Shown in pieces: positions 1 through 12,442 of a DNA stretch of 64,000 bases. This DNA comes from Edolisoma coerulescens (lineage: Eukaryota; Chordata; Aves; Passeriformes; Campephagidae): assembly GCA_013397115.1 (NCBI GenBank), contig VWZW01005520.1, forward strand, positions 558,001-622,000, given 5' to 3'. A program made the position numbers and the translations under genes. Below the pieces are notes generated by a model. The model saw only the letters and a list, made by a program, of their open reading frames with translations. It was not told the DNA's origin and ran no database searches. The first letter of the stretch is position 1. Every line of letters starts with the position of its first letter.

Positions 1-229
1 AATGTGAAAGAGGGAAGAATGACTACAGTTGTTACACTTCCAATTAATCAACACGGTGGCTGTACCTGTGTCTGCACATACTGAAGCATATAAGCACATT
101 ATAGAATTCTTGCTATTGTTTGTAGAGAGGGAGCTTCCTGAATAATTCTGTTAAGGATTTTCAGCTCGCTGTTCTTTGTGAAAGCTCATTGTAATGAAGA
201 CAAAGCAGAGCTAGAACACGCATCCCCTG

Positions 230-950
230 CACCGCAGCGGTTCAATGAGCCCCTGTAAGTCCCTTGGCATGGGCTCCTCCGGCTCCCGCAGGTGCGAGCT
301 CAGCCCGGGCGTGTTTCCGAGCTGCCGTTCCCCGCCGCGCACAGCAGAGGGCGCTCCCGGCACAGCTTTGCCCGGCCCGGCTCCGCCACCGCCCGCTCCT
401 CCCGAGGTTCCGGAGCAGAGCCGAGGGTGTGTCCGCGGTGCCTTGTGCTCCTCGGGATGTTCTCATCGGCCACAATCACCCTGCAGGGTGTCCGCCCGCG
501 TTTGCTGCATTGCCTCTCTTTCCTCTGCTCTGCTCCCACTGACACCGCGCGTTTCAGCACCTGCCAGGTGGCTTTACCTCTTCAAATTCTTGTCCTACTC
601 CAGAGCCTGTCTCTTTTGCCTCGCTTTCACAACGTTCACTGCACTCCTGTCGCGGCTATTTTGTGCAGAAAGCCTTGAACCCAGTTTCGTTGGTAGGTTG
701 ATTAATTCCTCCCTGGTTATGCAAGAAGCGTGGCTTTGGAACGAACCTTGCAGGATTTCGGCAGCTGTGAAGCGTGCCTGAGCATTCCCAGGCTGCGTCC
801 CGCCGCCCGTGGGATGGAGCCCGTGGGCACACGAATCTCCTGTCCGTGTTACTGCCCTGAGTGGGGCTCGGGCAGCCCTCCCGCCTGGCCCGGTCTGGAT
901 CACTATCGCCCTACAGTCCAGAAATGGTTTACTGCTAAAAACAAACAATC
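230..950. promoter_or_regulatory. GC/CpG-rich patch at the left edge
   Basis: About 700 bases with many CpG dinucleotides, strongest at 240-440, in otherwise AT-rich DNA. It could be a promoter island or a CTCF-bound element (see the motif at 341-355). Several overlapping open frames exist in all phases, but none is recognisable, and GC-rich DNA is expected to lack stops. Confidence 0.55.
341..355 (+). promoter_or_regulatory. CTCF-like binding motif
   Basis: ACAGCAGAGGGCGCT agrees with the vertebrate CTCF core CCASYAGRKGGCRSY at 14 of 15 positions, on the + strand, inside the CpG-rich patch. Confidence 0.6.
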
Positions 951-986
951 AGAACACAACTGAAAAAGAGCTGCCAGAGGTGACTG

Positions 987-1018
987 TGTCTATCTGCCTG
1001 TCTATCTGTCTATCTGCC
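987..1018 (+). repeat. Short imperfect TCTG/TATC microsatellite
   Basis: An interrupted array of tgtctatctgcc-type tetranucleotides, about 32 bases. Confidence 0.7.
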
Positions 1019-4000
1019 AGAGAAGGCAGCAACGTATGAACAGGTTGCAGCTCCAGAAGTACCACTCCTTAAGAAAGCAAAAGTTGTCCCTCCTAAATAG
1101 TTTGCATAAAAAATATGGAATATAATCCATCTTCTTTTTTTCCTAACCTGCATATGGCTCATCACTACTTATTCTACTAAACACTGTTTATGTTGCCAAT
1201 ATCAGAAAATGCAAAGATTGCTAAAGATTTTAGCACAAGATGAAGTTTGATAGATTTCATCATTTCAGATGGACTAAAATGATGGATCTTTTCCAGCTGT
1301 CAGGGCGTGAAGGTGCTTGCCTTGATCTCTGCATCTGAAAGTCAAACCAAGTCTGGCCACGGAAACATAGGGACAGGAAGGTTAGTTAGAGAGGACGCAG
1401 ATAATCTGTTTAGAACCCAACATTTGTCTCCACAAAGATTCCAGTTGGGTTTTGTCCCAATTCTTCCTTCCATTTGAAAGAACTCTAATGAGACACGAAT
1501 TTTTACATGCTTTCCTTCCCACAGTTTGGCACTGCAGTGCTGAAGCACAAGGTCACCGAGGTCATGACAAGAAGGAGAGAAATGAACACACACAGGCGTC
1601 AAGATGATAACAACACGGGTTGCAGCACAATATTTCCAGTACAGTGACACACTTTACACAACATTTTGTTCATTAAATATAGGTTCACTTCTCACTTGCA
1701 CATGGTAAACACCATTAACCTGGGTGGCCTTTATTTGACAGTTACTGCAGATGCAAATAACAATTAAGAAGGTCCAACAAAAACTGCCAATGAAAGAATG
1801 AGCCAAATCTAACACAAAATGTGGAAGTATGCCACAATGCAAGCTGCTACGTTCCATTATGGACAATCTATCCTTAGTATTCCCAAACAAGCAGTGCTGT
1901 TGGCACTGTGATTCCTGTCCTGCCACCCCAGGTCCAATAGTGAAAAAGAAGGAGCAGGTTCCAAGACTGTCAAGTCAGAATTAATGATGGTCAAGCATTA
2001 ATGCCTCATATCCTGTGCTGGGATCTCACAATTTCAAATCCAAACTTTAGAACAAAGCCTCACTAGGAGTTTACTGGGGGACATGTACATGATCCTGCTG
2101 CAGAGATGCCAGGCTGGGTCTGACATGCCCACTTTGTGCAGCCCCTGCTAGGGCAGCCCTGGAAGGAGTGAAGCACATCAGGGCTGAAAGCCTTTCTGTA
2201 GGGGGATCTCAACTCTGTAGCACACTGAGGTAAACATTGCATGTGCTGCCAGAACCGGCAATACATTACACAATATAAACACAGGCAATGTCCCAGATCC
2301 AGATGCCATGTATAGAAACTCACCAGTCTTAATCCTCATTCAAATACCAACTTCATCTCTTTATTCTGTAAATCCATGACATTTTGTTTAAATGTGCCAG
2401 TCAGGGACAAGGGAAAACCCTACACCAGAATACTATCATGACTCACTAGACACAAAACACATCATAGATGTACATGGTGTGTATTAGGAGTGAACCTCTC
2501 ACTCTGTACTGAAGATCAAGTCTTTTCAAGTTATTCCTATCCAAAGGGCAGCTCACAGGTGCATAGGAAAAAAATAGCTATTGATTGATTGGACCCCATG
2601 GCCCTTTCATGTAGCACATCACTGCAGCCCTGCAAAGGTCAAGTTCAGTGGCTTCAGAGAAATAAATAGTAATTCTTGCAGCCTGGCAGTCAGGCACACA
2701 AGGCTGAGAAAAGTGTCCTGAGCTCTGTCTGAAGCTGCATTGCACTGAGAAGCAGAGATCAGCCCTGCTTTCCAATACATTTTTCTTCACTTTGTTGTTA
2801 CTGGGAAAACCTAGAACAGACCTCTTTAAAAACAATTATCTGGGATACGTTCCAGTTCTAAATCCTAAGAGAAATGTTGGGAGATTCCATGATATGAAGC
2901 CCACCTGCAAAGCAAACTGCTGCTCTGGGGTGCAGTCTACAGCTTTCCCAGATTGCTTCTTGCATTGAGCAGCCTGTGCCTCCTCCCCTGCTAAATTTTC
3001 TCTCCATGTGGTCTCATCACACCCTCCTCCCACAGACCATCTCTCTTTGAGGATTTACACACCATGACACAAAGCATCCACTAGAAGGGATCCCACTCTG
3101 TTGCTCTTCTGCTTACACTCACCTGCTGCTAACAGAAAAATAACATCCGCATTTTTCTTCTGGGAGCAAGCACATAACACACCTGAGACAGAGACATTCA
3201 GGATGTATGTTATATTAACTTTATCTTAAAAACACAATCCACAATAGGTAGCACAGATTTGTCAGTAACATGGCCCTGAAATGTGTTATGAGAAGATCTT
3301 GCAGGTTTAAATTTCATTCTGGTTTTCCATAAGCACATTCTGCAGAGTGCAAATGATGCAGTAAGGCATGACAGGAAGTGGGGCACGCAGATCCTACAGC
3401 TTGGTGAGCACTAAAGCTGAGGCCTAATGCTAAAGCAAAGGTCTGATGCTAAAACAGACGTGTTATCACTGTGAAATGTTTGCCCAGCACTGTAAATTTA
3501 CATGGCGATTAATAAGCGTTGATAAGAACATTCTGAGCACTTCTCACTGTCTCCATGCCCAACACTTCTGTGCTAGCACCTTATAGTGAATACTTCAAAG
3601 TACTCTAAAAACAGTAACAGATTCATCTGGAAGATTTAATCTTCCCTTTACAAAGTGAGAAAAACTGACATGTAAAGAATGTCATGAGCAGGTCATGGCA
3701 GGGGGTCATATCAAATTGGCACTCATTCCAGTAGAGGGGAATGTTACTGGAACAAAAGAATGTTAATCAATGAAAAATATGTAGCTTGATCTGATACTTT
3801 TGAGAATGAGTTGTGAATTGAAAAAACTTGCAGATTTTGCATTTATTTTATCTGTATTGCAAAGAGAAAATCCTTAGGTACAGAAAATCAATAAATTCAA
3901 GGGTTCTGATACACAATTTATGATGTACCTGGTGACACACTAACAAATCAAAAGTATCCATAGCCAACATAAAATAAAACTCAAAGGTTAATCACCTGTG

Positions 4001-5442
4001 AGGAAGCTTACAACAACAGGCTTTTCCCCACACTTGTGCTAGGAGTGCCACTGTGCCTCACTGGGTGGCAATCCTTACCTTCCATTGTACCCGGACCCTC
4101 ACCCCCTCACAGCCAGCCAGACCTGAGCTGTTTACCTCTGTGAAGTTTCAGCTTCTGTCTGGGTCCATGGCCCAAAGGAATCACAGCACTTGGGAATTTC
4201 ACAGACATAACAGATATTTCTTCAGTGTTGTTGATCCCCCTGGGGATGGGTAGGCTGCACCCATACGCATCACCAGTGGTTTATACCTTGAGCAACAAAA
4301 GGAGCACAACTATTGTATTGCATATCTGAGATTTGGGGTGGATAATGCAAATAAACCTGAACCCTCAATCCTGCAGTGACTGTTTTCCAATATGTAAAGA
4401 AAAGCAGAGGGGAAAAAACCCCAAACAAATATTTTGAAATCACTGTTCCTTCACCAGACTAAACTGAAATTATTTCCAGTGTTTTTATCTAGGAGAGATT
4501 TTCAACCACTTCACAACTTTATTTGTCAGATGGGGAAACAAGTTTCCTTCTCACACATTAGTAGCACCAAAAGCAGGCTGCCTAAGGATGTACAGTTCCT
4601 GTTCATGTGCCACATCTCTGCAATCTGCTCAGCAGCCTATCTAAATGTGTTTTCTTTTTCCAGAGTGACTGGGATAATGAGCTTGGATAAGGCATGATAT
4701 CCTCACTATTATTCCCACTTTTGGACTACATCAGGGCACTCTTCACCAGCTACTGTCGACCTGCTGAGAGTCTTCTGGCAAGGTTTGTAATACAATGAAA
4801 AAAGTCCCAGGATGGACAGACAGATCCCTGTTGAATTTCCTTTGCTTATTAGTGGAGGAAAGGACAACAGGCATTCAAAAATCATTTTCCAAGAATGCCA
4901 GGCAGGGGACAGCCTGAATATTGGCTGATGAACTGCCTGAGCCACACAGGACTGGCAGCAGGCCAGCAATCCGTGCTGCTGCCACAGCTGGTCATATTAT
5001 AAAGTCATTGTATTTTACTCATCTTATGCTGCCTGTCTACCCCCAAGCAGCAGCACCTCTCCCTAACCCAGCATCTCATAATGTCCTGGAGTTAAAAAGC
5101 AAAACAAAAGGTTATTCTGAGAAGTGTTCAGGGTAACCAGGCCATTTTGTCAGAACTGCCTGGATCTGATTTAGAGGTATTGATCTCAGCCTCATTGGTG
5201 ACAGTTAGAACAGAACATTTGGCTACCTCCTCAAAATATACCTATGGCTGGTATATGTTCACAAGTCCTGCAAGCACCCCTCCAGCTACAGGCTATGATG
5301 GGATGCATCCTGTTGGTTAATTCCAAGTGTATATAGCCATGAAAATCACCTCCTTGAATGCTTACAGTACAAAGGGATTTTATTGCAGTTTCAGATTCAC
5401 AGTAAGTGCTGTTCACTCAGACGTCCTTCCCATATTTAACTC

Positions 5443-5459
5443 TTTTTTTTTTTTTTTTT
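5443..5459 (+). repeat. Poly-T run of 17
   Basis: Uninterrupted T17 followed by cagac. It could be the tail of an antisense retrocopy, but no matching body was recognised beside it. Confidence 0.6.
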
Positions 5460-7773
5460 CAGACATAGCCCCATAGTTTAACATTTCCTTCACAGGTATG
5501 GCATACAGCAGGACAGCATCATGCAGACAGGCCACATAAGAACATATCTTAAGTAACAAAGCTTAACCAACAAACCTAAACCAAACTGCAGCAAAAATGC
5601 AGCAGTCTTGAGCCTGGCTCTGGTATTTGACAAATCATTTTCAGCTAAAAGTACATTTCATTTCCAATAAATACATTCCAATTTTGTCCCAAATGCATCT
5701 GTGATTTCAGTCCACAATAATTAATTGCCAATCCATATCTAGAACTAGCTAGTAACATTCTTCAAGTAGGAAGGAATAAAAACACACCTAGGAACATCAC
5801 TCTTACATGGAATTTGGGATTTCTTAGTCCCTGAGGACTGAAAATTCACACAAACATGCCTCAGATGCATTTTGATTGGAGGCAAACTTGTTTAAGTATA
5901 CAAATCTGGGGAAATCACAAACTGGGAAGAGGAGGAAACTTAGTTACAGTATCATATTTGGCAAGTGTTTGTAAGTAGGGAACACAATATCAAACCTCTT
6001 TCTCTGAAGAAAAGGAGCTGTGAAAGGGCTGTTCCTTCCAGTCTTTCCTAGCCCTCTTCCAAAAAATATAAACACCTTATAGATTCCCCAGGAGAGCTGA
6101 GGGTGACCAGGAAACCATGCTGGTACACCAGGAGAACACTACTGTTCTCAGTGCATCTTCCAGGAAGATGTCCAGAAACTATGCCCCTTCTCTGGCATCC
6201 AATTAGTAACTCCAGTATTTAATCCAGCGAATTCCCTGAAAAAGGCTAGAAATTAAGGTCAGCTCACTGCTGGAATGTGAGAAATGTATGCATTGGTATA
6301 TTTGTTGATTTTGTCCTATTGACCAGCAAGTACATAATAAAAAAGTTAAGTTAGACTTACTGCATTGCTGCTGACCTTAAGCTGTGAGACCGCAAAGACA
6401 AGTTTCCCATTTAGTGGAGCTGTTTAACTTCTGGCAGAATTGACTGACACCTGAATGACTGCAAGGCTGAAGGGGAAGTGAATACAGCACACAGCCACTT
6501 CCTTTCCTATTTGTCACAGAACAAACAGAGGTACTGATCAGTACCAATACTACATTAATTATTTATCACCACATAGTGAACACCTACGTAAAGAATTTAA
6601 CCACAGACATGTCCCTGAACAGCCCAATGGGCTGTAATGAAGCAGATAAACATGTATTGCTTGTTGAATATCAGTTGGCTGAGGATCAGTTAAATACCCA
6701 TTGATAGTCCCAAAAGTAAAGTGCCTGGAGGTAATACAAGAAACAACTGCTTTTTATGCAAGAGGATTGTCAGCTGCAGGCTTCTCTTTGCTATACAGAA
6801 GAAGAATTTCCAGAATATCAAACCAAAACTATCTAGTGATTAAAATCCCTATGAAAAGCATTTCCTTGAGTGATGATGGACAGCAACCTACCAATACAGA
6901 AACATATGCAAACAAGACATCAGTGACAACTGAAGACAACCAGAAACAGCTTCATTCATCCTCTCATTTTATTTTTCCTCTTCTTTTGTGGAGGAAGACT
7001 CACTTTCTGAAACAAATATTACCTTATTTTTTCTGGCAATGCTGTGCTAAAATTCAAAAGTTTGACCAATATCTTGGAATTTGGCAGCTTTTCCTGATAG
7101 GTAAAAGCAATAGTAATAAGAACAAAGTTCTTCCCCCCACCACTTTGGTCAGGGCAAATATCCCATTTTTCACATCCAGAATTAGTGACAACATTTATCA
7201 AAGTCCAGCACATGAGAGTGCAGGAGTAACTGCTGCCTCCAGAGCCTTCCCAATGAAAAGACACACATACAGGCTTTATTTCTGTTTCTTCAGTGCCTGG
7301 AGAATATGAGTGGGTGGGAGACCACCTCATTACAGTGGGCATTAACTAAGGCTGATAAGCAGGAATGGTTTGAGCTCTGCACCAACAGGTGAATCATGGC
7401 TGGCAGCAGAACAGTGTCCCAGAAAAGCCCAGGAGGTCTGGGGCAGACTCCGTTCCTGCTTCACTGAAAAGCAGCAGCCTGGCATGCAGGCACACCTCAA
7501 ACACTGTTCACAAACCCAACCATGGCATCAACAACCTTTCTAGCCACAAACCCCCACCATTGTGCCAATTAATAAAATACAGTTTCTGCCTTCTTCTATC
7601 CCATTGATTCACTCTGACTTGGCTCTAAACTGGGGGAGGAGATGGTTTTCTACCTTCTGTCAGATCTTTTGCTTTTATATTTTCTGACTTGTGTCACTTT
7701 TTTCTCCAGTTCAGGAAGAAGAGAAAGTTACTGTTCTGATTTTCACTGCCCTGCTGGAGTTCTGAGATGGGCA

Positions 7774-7829
7774 GTCACACAGAATTATGGAATATCCCAA
7801 GTTGTATGAGATCCATAAAGGTCATAATG
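7774..7829 (-). mobile_element. Short CR1 3'-end remnant
   Basis: The run acacagaattatggaatatc and the following ~35 bases (ending aaaggtcat) match the reverse complement of the CR1 3' end seen more fully at 20484. Only about 55 bases are recognisable. Confidence 0.5.
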
Positions 7830-9172
7830 TTATGTGTGGGAGTGACTTAGTTCAGAGTTTATTATATTCCTAGTGTCACATGTGAACACTTTACCTGTGC
7901 CCTCCTCCCAGGTACGAGCAAAATGCTGAATCTCTTGTAAGTAGAGCAAAGTCCTCCTGCAGAGTGAGGATGCACCACGCAAAGGGGAAAGCAGCACATG
8001 CTATCAGCATGGTTCTGGGGCTAAGTACAACGCCAACAAGAAGTCTGTCAAAAGATCATTTATTTGTGTATCACTTCCCCAGTTAAACTCAGTGGCCTGT
8101 GCTTGGGCTGTCTCTTGCTGCAATATAGAATTGTATATCTATGGTAACACAACAGAAGATAATAAAAATGCATTTTTAAAATGACAAAACAATGAGTTTG
8201 GAAACTACCTAAGAGGCAAACCTTCGGTGATCACAGCTTCCAAAAATTGTGCTCATGCAAGATGCACACAGCAGATGGCTACAGACTGCTCAGATGCAGA
8301 TTGCTATGAAATGGTCCTGAGTACAGGCATCCAAATTAGAGATATTCCAACAACTGGATCAGGTATCCATTTAGATGCAAAGTTTTGCTCTATGTGGATG
8401 AATTGTGTTTTTAAGATACTGGCTACTCTAGATGGACATGCATTTATCTCTGTGCCAGGGTTAGGCACACAGTAATCCCCGCTGAGTGTTCTCACTTGTA
8501 CTGTGCAATGGAAGTGTGTAACACAGTGAAGCCCATAAAATAAATTGCAAAGAGGATAGTTGCAGTATTAGTCACAATAGCAATTTTCAGTGTTCAGGGA
8601 CATTTCCTGTTTGTAAAGCTTCACAGGCTTTCTGCAAGGGCTAGTAAGAAATAGAAATCATCCTCTAAACAGCTAACAGTAAGGACAGAGTCCACACAGA
8701 TTTGGAAGCACTATAGTCTTTGGGAACCGCATATAACCTTAAAAACTGACTGCCTTTGACCAAGTGTTTACACTTGTATGTTAGCCATAGCTAACTAGGA
8801 AGCATTTACTTACTGTTAAAACCCAAATATGTGCCTCAGGTGAGCTCCCAGGTAATGCAGCAGAGGTCCTGTCAGAAAATGTTTATAAAGTACTTGTGCT
8901 ACTCATTGCAGAGGGGACAAAATTTTGATAGAAGTGTCAGAGGCAGACATTGTCCAGCTTTACTGTCTGACCATACCCAAACACAAGGATATTTCAGTCA
9001 GAAAGCCCAGAAAAAAGTGCTCTAAAGATGGTCACAAGGTGGCCTTTCATTTTGTGCCGGAAAAAAAAAAAGGCAAAAGTTATTCTGTAGTGCAATTCTG
9101 AATTGTTTTATCATCTTCAAAAATCCCAATTCCCACTGACTTCTTTTTTTCTCATAGGTCAGTTTGGATTTA

Positions 9173-9216
9173 TTGGTCTCCCACAGATTTCAATTGTTCG
9201 CATACTTCATAGTGCC
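9173..9216 (+). repeat. 44-base segment repeated 1.5 kb downstream (copy 1)
   Basis: ttggtctcccacagatttca and the following bases recur, with about nine differences, at 10697-10740. Both are likely fragments of one old interspersed element that I cannot name. Confidence 0.5.
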
Positions 9217-10696
9217 ACAATCAAGCTCCAAGAGAAATCTTAGGCTATTATCTGATACAGATACCATACAGTTGAAAACTTACCAAACCAAATTACCAAA
9301 ATTATTGGCATAAATCACAAAAACTGTGATTTTGTGTTTTATAGGAAAAAATCATACCCAGAGTAAATCCATTTAGACAAGTATTTCCCCAGCTTTTCAT
9401 TTAAGTTCTTCAAGAACAAGGAAGAACTTCAAGAGTTAACCCAAAATGTAAATATTAGAGCCTGAATTCAGGAGACTTCCATATGGGTTGTATTACTAGA
9501 TTCAGAATAGTCTTCAAAACCTCAATTCCAGATCCTTTTCCTTGAGAAAAAACTGTAAGGGTGATTTTTAACAGCTTTATGTCATTGATAATATCATAAC
9601 TGCAGCTAACCCTCTGAGTAATACCCAGATAATGAATGTCATTTAGAAGTGTGCAAATTTAAATTTTACAGTTATGGCATAAAGGAATAAAATTAGAAGA
9701 AAGATTTCCCAATTTATGTCCATTTTTATCTGCAACTACATGGTTCAAAGCCCTCTTTTCTCAATAACATGTGATACTGGTGATAATCACTTCTCCAGCC
9801 ACTGGCATTGGCCTGCCAGACACCCTTTCTCTCTACTCCCCACCCCCAAAGTTGCCTTCAGACTTCAGTGTAAAGCTCTGACATATCACTTCCAAATTTG
9901 CAGATTACTCTTGGCCTGCTGAAATGGCTTTTTCATCGGAGCTGTTATAAGACTCACAAATAGCGTGGCCAAATCATTGCCAGCTTCACAGTATAGTTGA
10001 GCATTCGTGTAACCGATTCACATGATGGAAAATAATTTCAGGGAAGAAAGTATTTCACTGCTATCAGTCTGAATTCTTAATAACAAAACCCAGAGATCTA
10101 AAAATCTTTTATATTAGGAAGAGAATCCCTCCACAACTCCACATATAATGCACCGTGATAACTCCTTTTCCAGAGAAATATTTGTCAAAAAAAGAACTGT
10201 TCCATAAACTTTCCACTGGAAGTCTGCCAGTCACCCATATATGTAGATCAACCAATAAATCTTGCTTTTAAACCCTGTGACTCAATTATCTGGCACCATT
10301 CTTATGCCTCCAGCAAAAAAATGGGAGCTAGTGTTTTCAGACATTAGGAAAGTGAAATTGTTGACCCCACCTTATTCCCTCTGGCAGGGCTAAGGTTTAC
10401 TGCTGTTATCCTTGGGCAGAATACAGCAAAGGAAATACACTCCAGAGCAGCAAATAAAAAGAAAAATGCTTGGAGGCTTCCCAGACCTAAAGACACTTCC
10501 TGGTTCACACAGGCAAAGTCTAAGGATCTGCAATTATATTCAGTGTTTTATGCACTCTACATTTTCACCTATTAAGCAGTGTTACATCCTATGAAACATC
10601 CTGTCTTTTTGATAGTGTCATCTCCTTCAGCAATTTTTCTTACCCTTTAGATAATAAATACAACTACTTTTCCATTTTGAAATCAAAACCAAACTG

Positions 10697-10740
10697 TTGG
10701 TCTCCCATAGATTTCAGTTGTTTGCATTTTTATAGTACCC
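10697..10740 (+). repeat. 44-base repeated segment (copy 2)
   Basis: ttggtctcccatagatttca and the following bases match copy 1 at 9173-9216. Confidence 0.5.
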
Positions 10741-12383
10741 TATACAGCATTCCTTACCGTGATAGCTTCAGAAGGATTTTCACACAACACCTGTTAAGCT
10801 CCAGAAAAAGCTAGTTCCATGTTTTTCCCAAGACTTTAACTAACATATATTTGTCTAACTTCCTCTATCAAAACATGGCTGATCTTTTTAATACTGGAGT
10901 GCCCAGATCAAACAGAAAATTTCAGTGTTTTTGGCCTGACATTCACACTGGAAGGGACCATACTGAAACTGAGGAGCTTGAAGGAGAGCTAGAGGATGCA
11001 GCAGATGACAGTGATCCAAATCAGAGGACAGAGTTAATTAAATGGGGTCATGTGTTACCTAAGTAACTCTTCGGCAATCAGCAATCAATCAGTTTTTTCT
11101 CTATGATGTATGTCTGTATCAAGATTTATATCCAGGGGATGAAAAGTTTTGCCCTCAAGTCTCTGATTGTAAAAAAAATCATTTGACTCCGGAAAAGGTC
11201 AGTAAGGAATGAAAAAAAAGTAATTGAGCAAACAAAAAATGTTGCAAGATGAAAGCTAACCACCCTTCCACAGAAGTTCATCATGCTCTTTGCTCTAACC
11301 CTGGGACAGCACAGAGAAGTGCTAATCACTCCCTGCCACCTGAGAGCAGCCCAGCAAGGCAGACACGAGCAGGAACAGCTGCATTCACTGCTCTTGGACA
11401 ATCTCTAGCTGGGCTTCATTGAAAGGTTATTAAACACAACAGCAAAATCTCTCTGAGAGACCCTTTTGAAAGAATTACAATCTCTGCAGCAATAGGCAAC
11501 TGCTCAAGCTTCTGGCCATGCAAACTGGGGAAGAACTGAGAGGGGCTTCTCCCAAACTCTGGTAAAAGTCCATGTAACTGGCAGTCACATAAATACATTG
11601 TCTTAAGATAGCTAGAAACAACAATCACAAGGGCTCTGGAGGAAAAGGTAATTTAGTTCTTCAATTTTAAACTCTCTGTTAATTATGGGTACTGAACCTC
11701 CATTAGAAAAGTTTCAATGTCTGACAAGCATATGGAAACTCTACTGTCAAAGTGGATTCATTGAGAAAGTCCTTTTGTGAATCATTTCAATTTAATGGGA
11801 AAAATCAATTTCAGACTGACATTCTTTACCATATTGACCTATAGTAAATCTGGACCATTTGCTATGGATCCTTGAAGCCATACTGGAAGTGATCTTGTAA
11901 TCACAGAAAAAATGCCACTAACAGATCAGACAACTTGAGGGTAGACAGCGTCCCATTAAAACAGTGTTTTCAGGTTTGTAAGGTTGTGAGTAGGCTGGGT
12001 AAATCACTGAGGTGAATGCATTGCATAAAAACAAGTTATTATTACGTGAGGGTGTAGCTGTCACAGTATAAAAGATAGTTGAGTAAGCAGATCGAATAGC
12101 AAAGAGCAGGAAGCTAACAACAGTGCTAAGCAGTTTACAGAAACAGCAACTGATATTCTACTGAAAGAGGTGAGTGACTTAGGACAAAAATAACCTAAAG
12201 AAAAAAAATGTTTTAAAAGAAGTTGCTTGCTTTGTCTATTTCTTGGGCAAAGATGCTTAGTTGATATTAACAACTCCCTGTTGCCACAGAGTTAAGACTT
12301 CAATGATATTGTTGATCTCTTCTGCTCTCTTGTGTGTTACAATGCATGTTTTGATCTTTCATAGTAAGCTCATTAAAAGATGC

Positions 12384-12442
12384 TAGGAGATTTTTATGGT
12401 TTTATGGAGATGTTTATGGTTTTTAGGAGATGTTTATGGTTT
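12384..12442 (+). repeat. Short tandem repeat, about 20 bp x 3
   Basis: Three imperfect copies of a unit like aggagatgtttatggtttt lie head to tail. Confidence 0.75.

Noticed and set aside
245..781. 178-codon open frame on the + strand and several overlapping ones in the CpG-rich patch
   Set aside because: GC-rich DNA lacks stop codons in many frames at once; no frame has recognisable domains or plausible exon borders.
6701..7309. 202-codon open frame on the + strand
   Set aside because: No family resemblance; low-complexity, random-looking composition in non-coding A/C-rich DNA.
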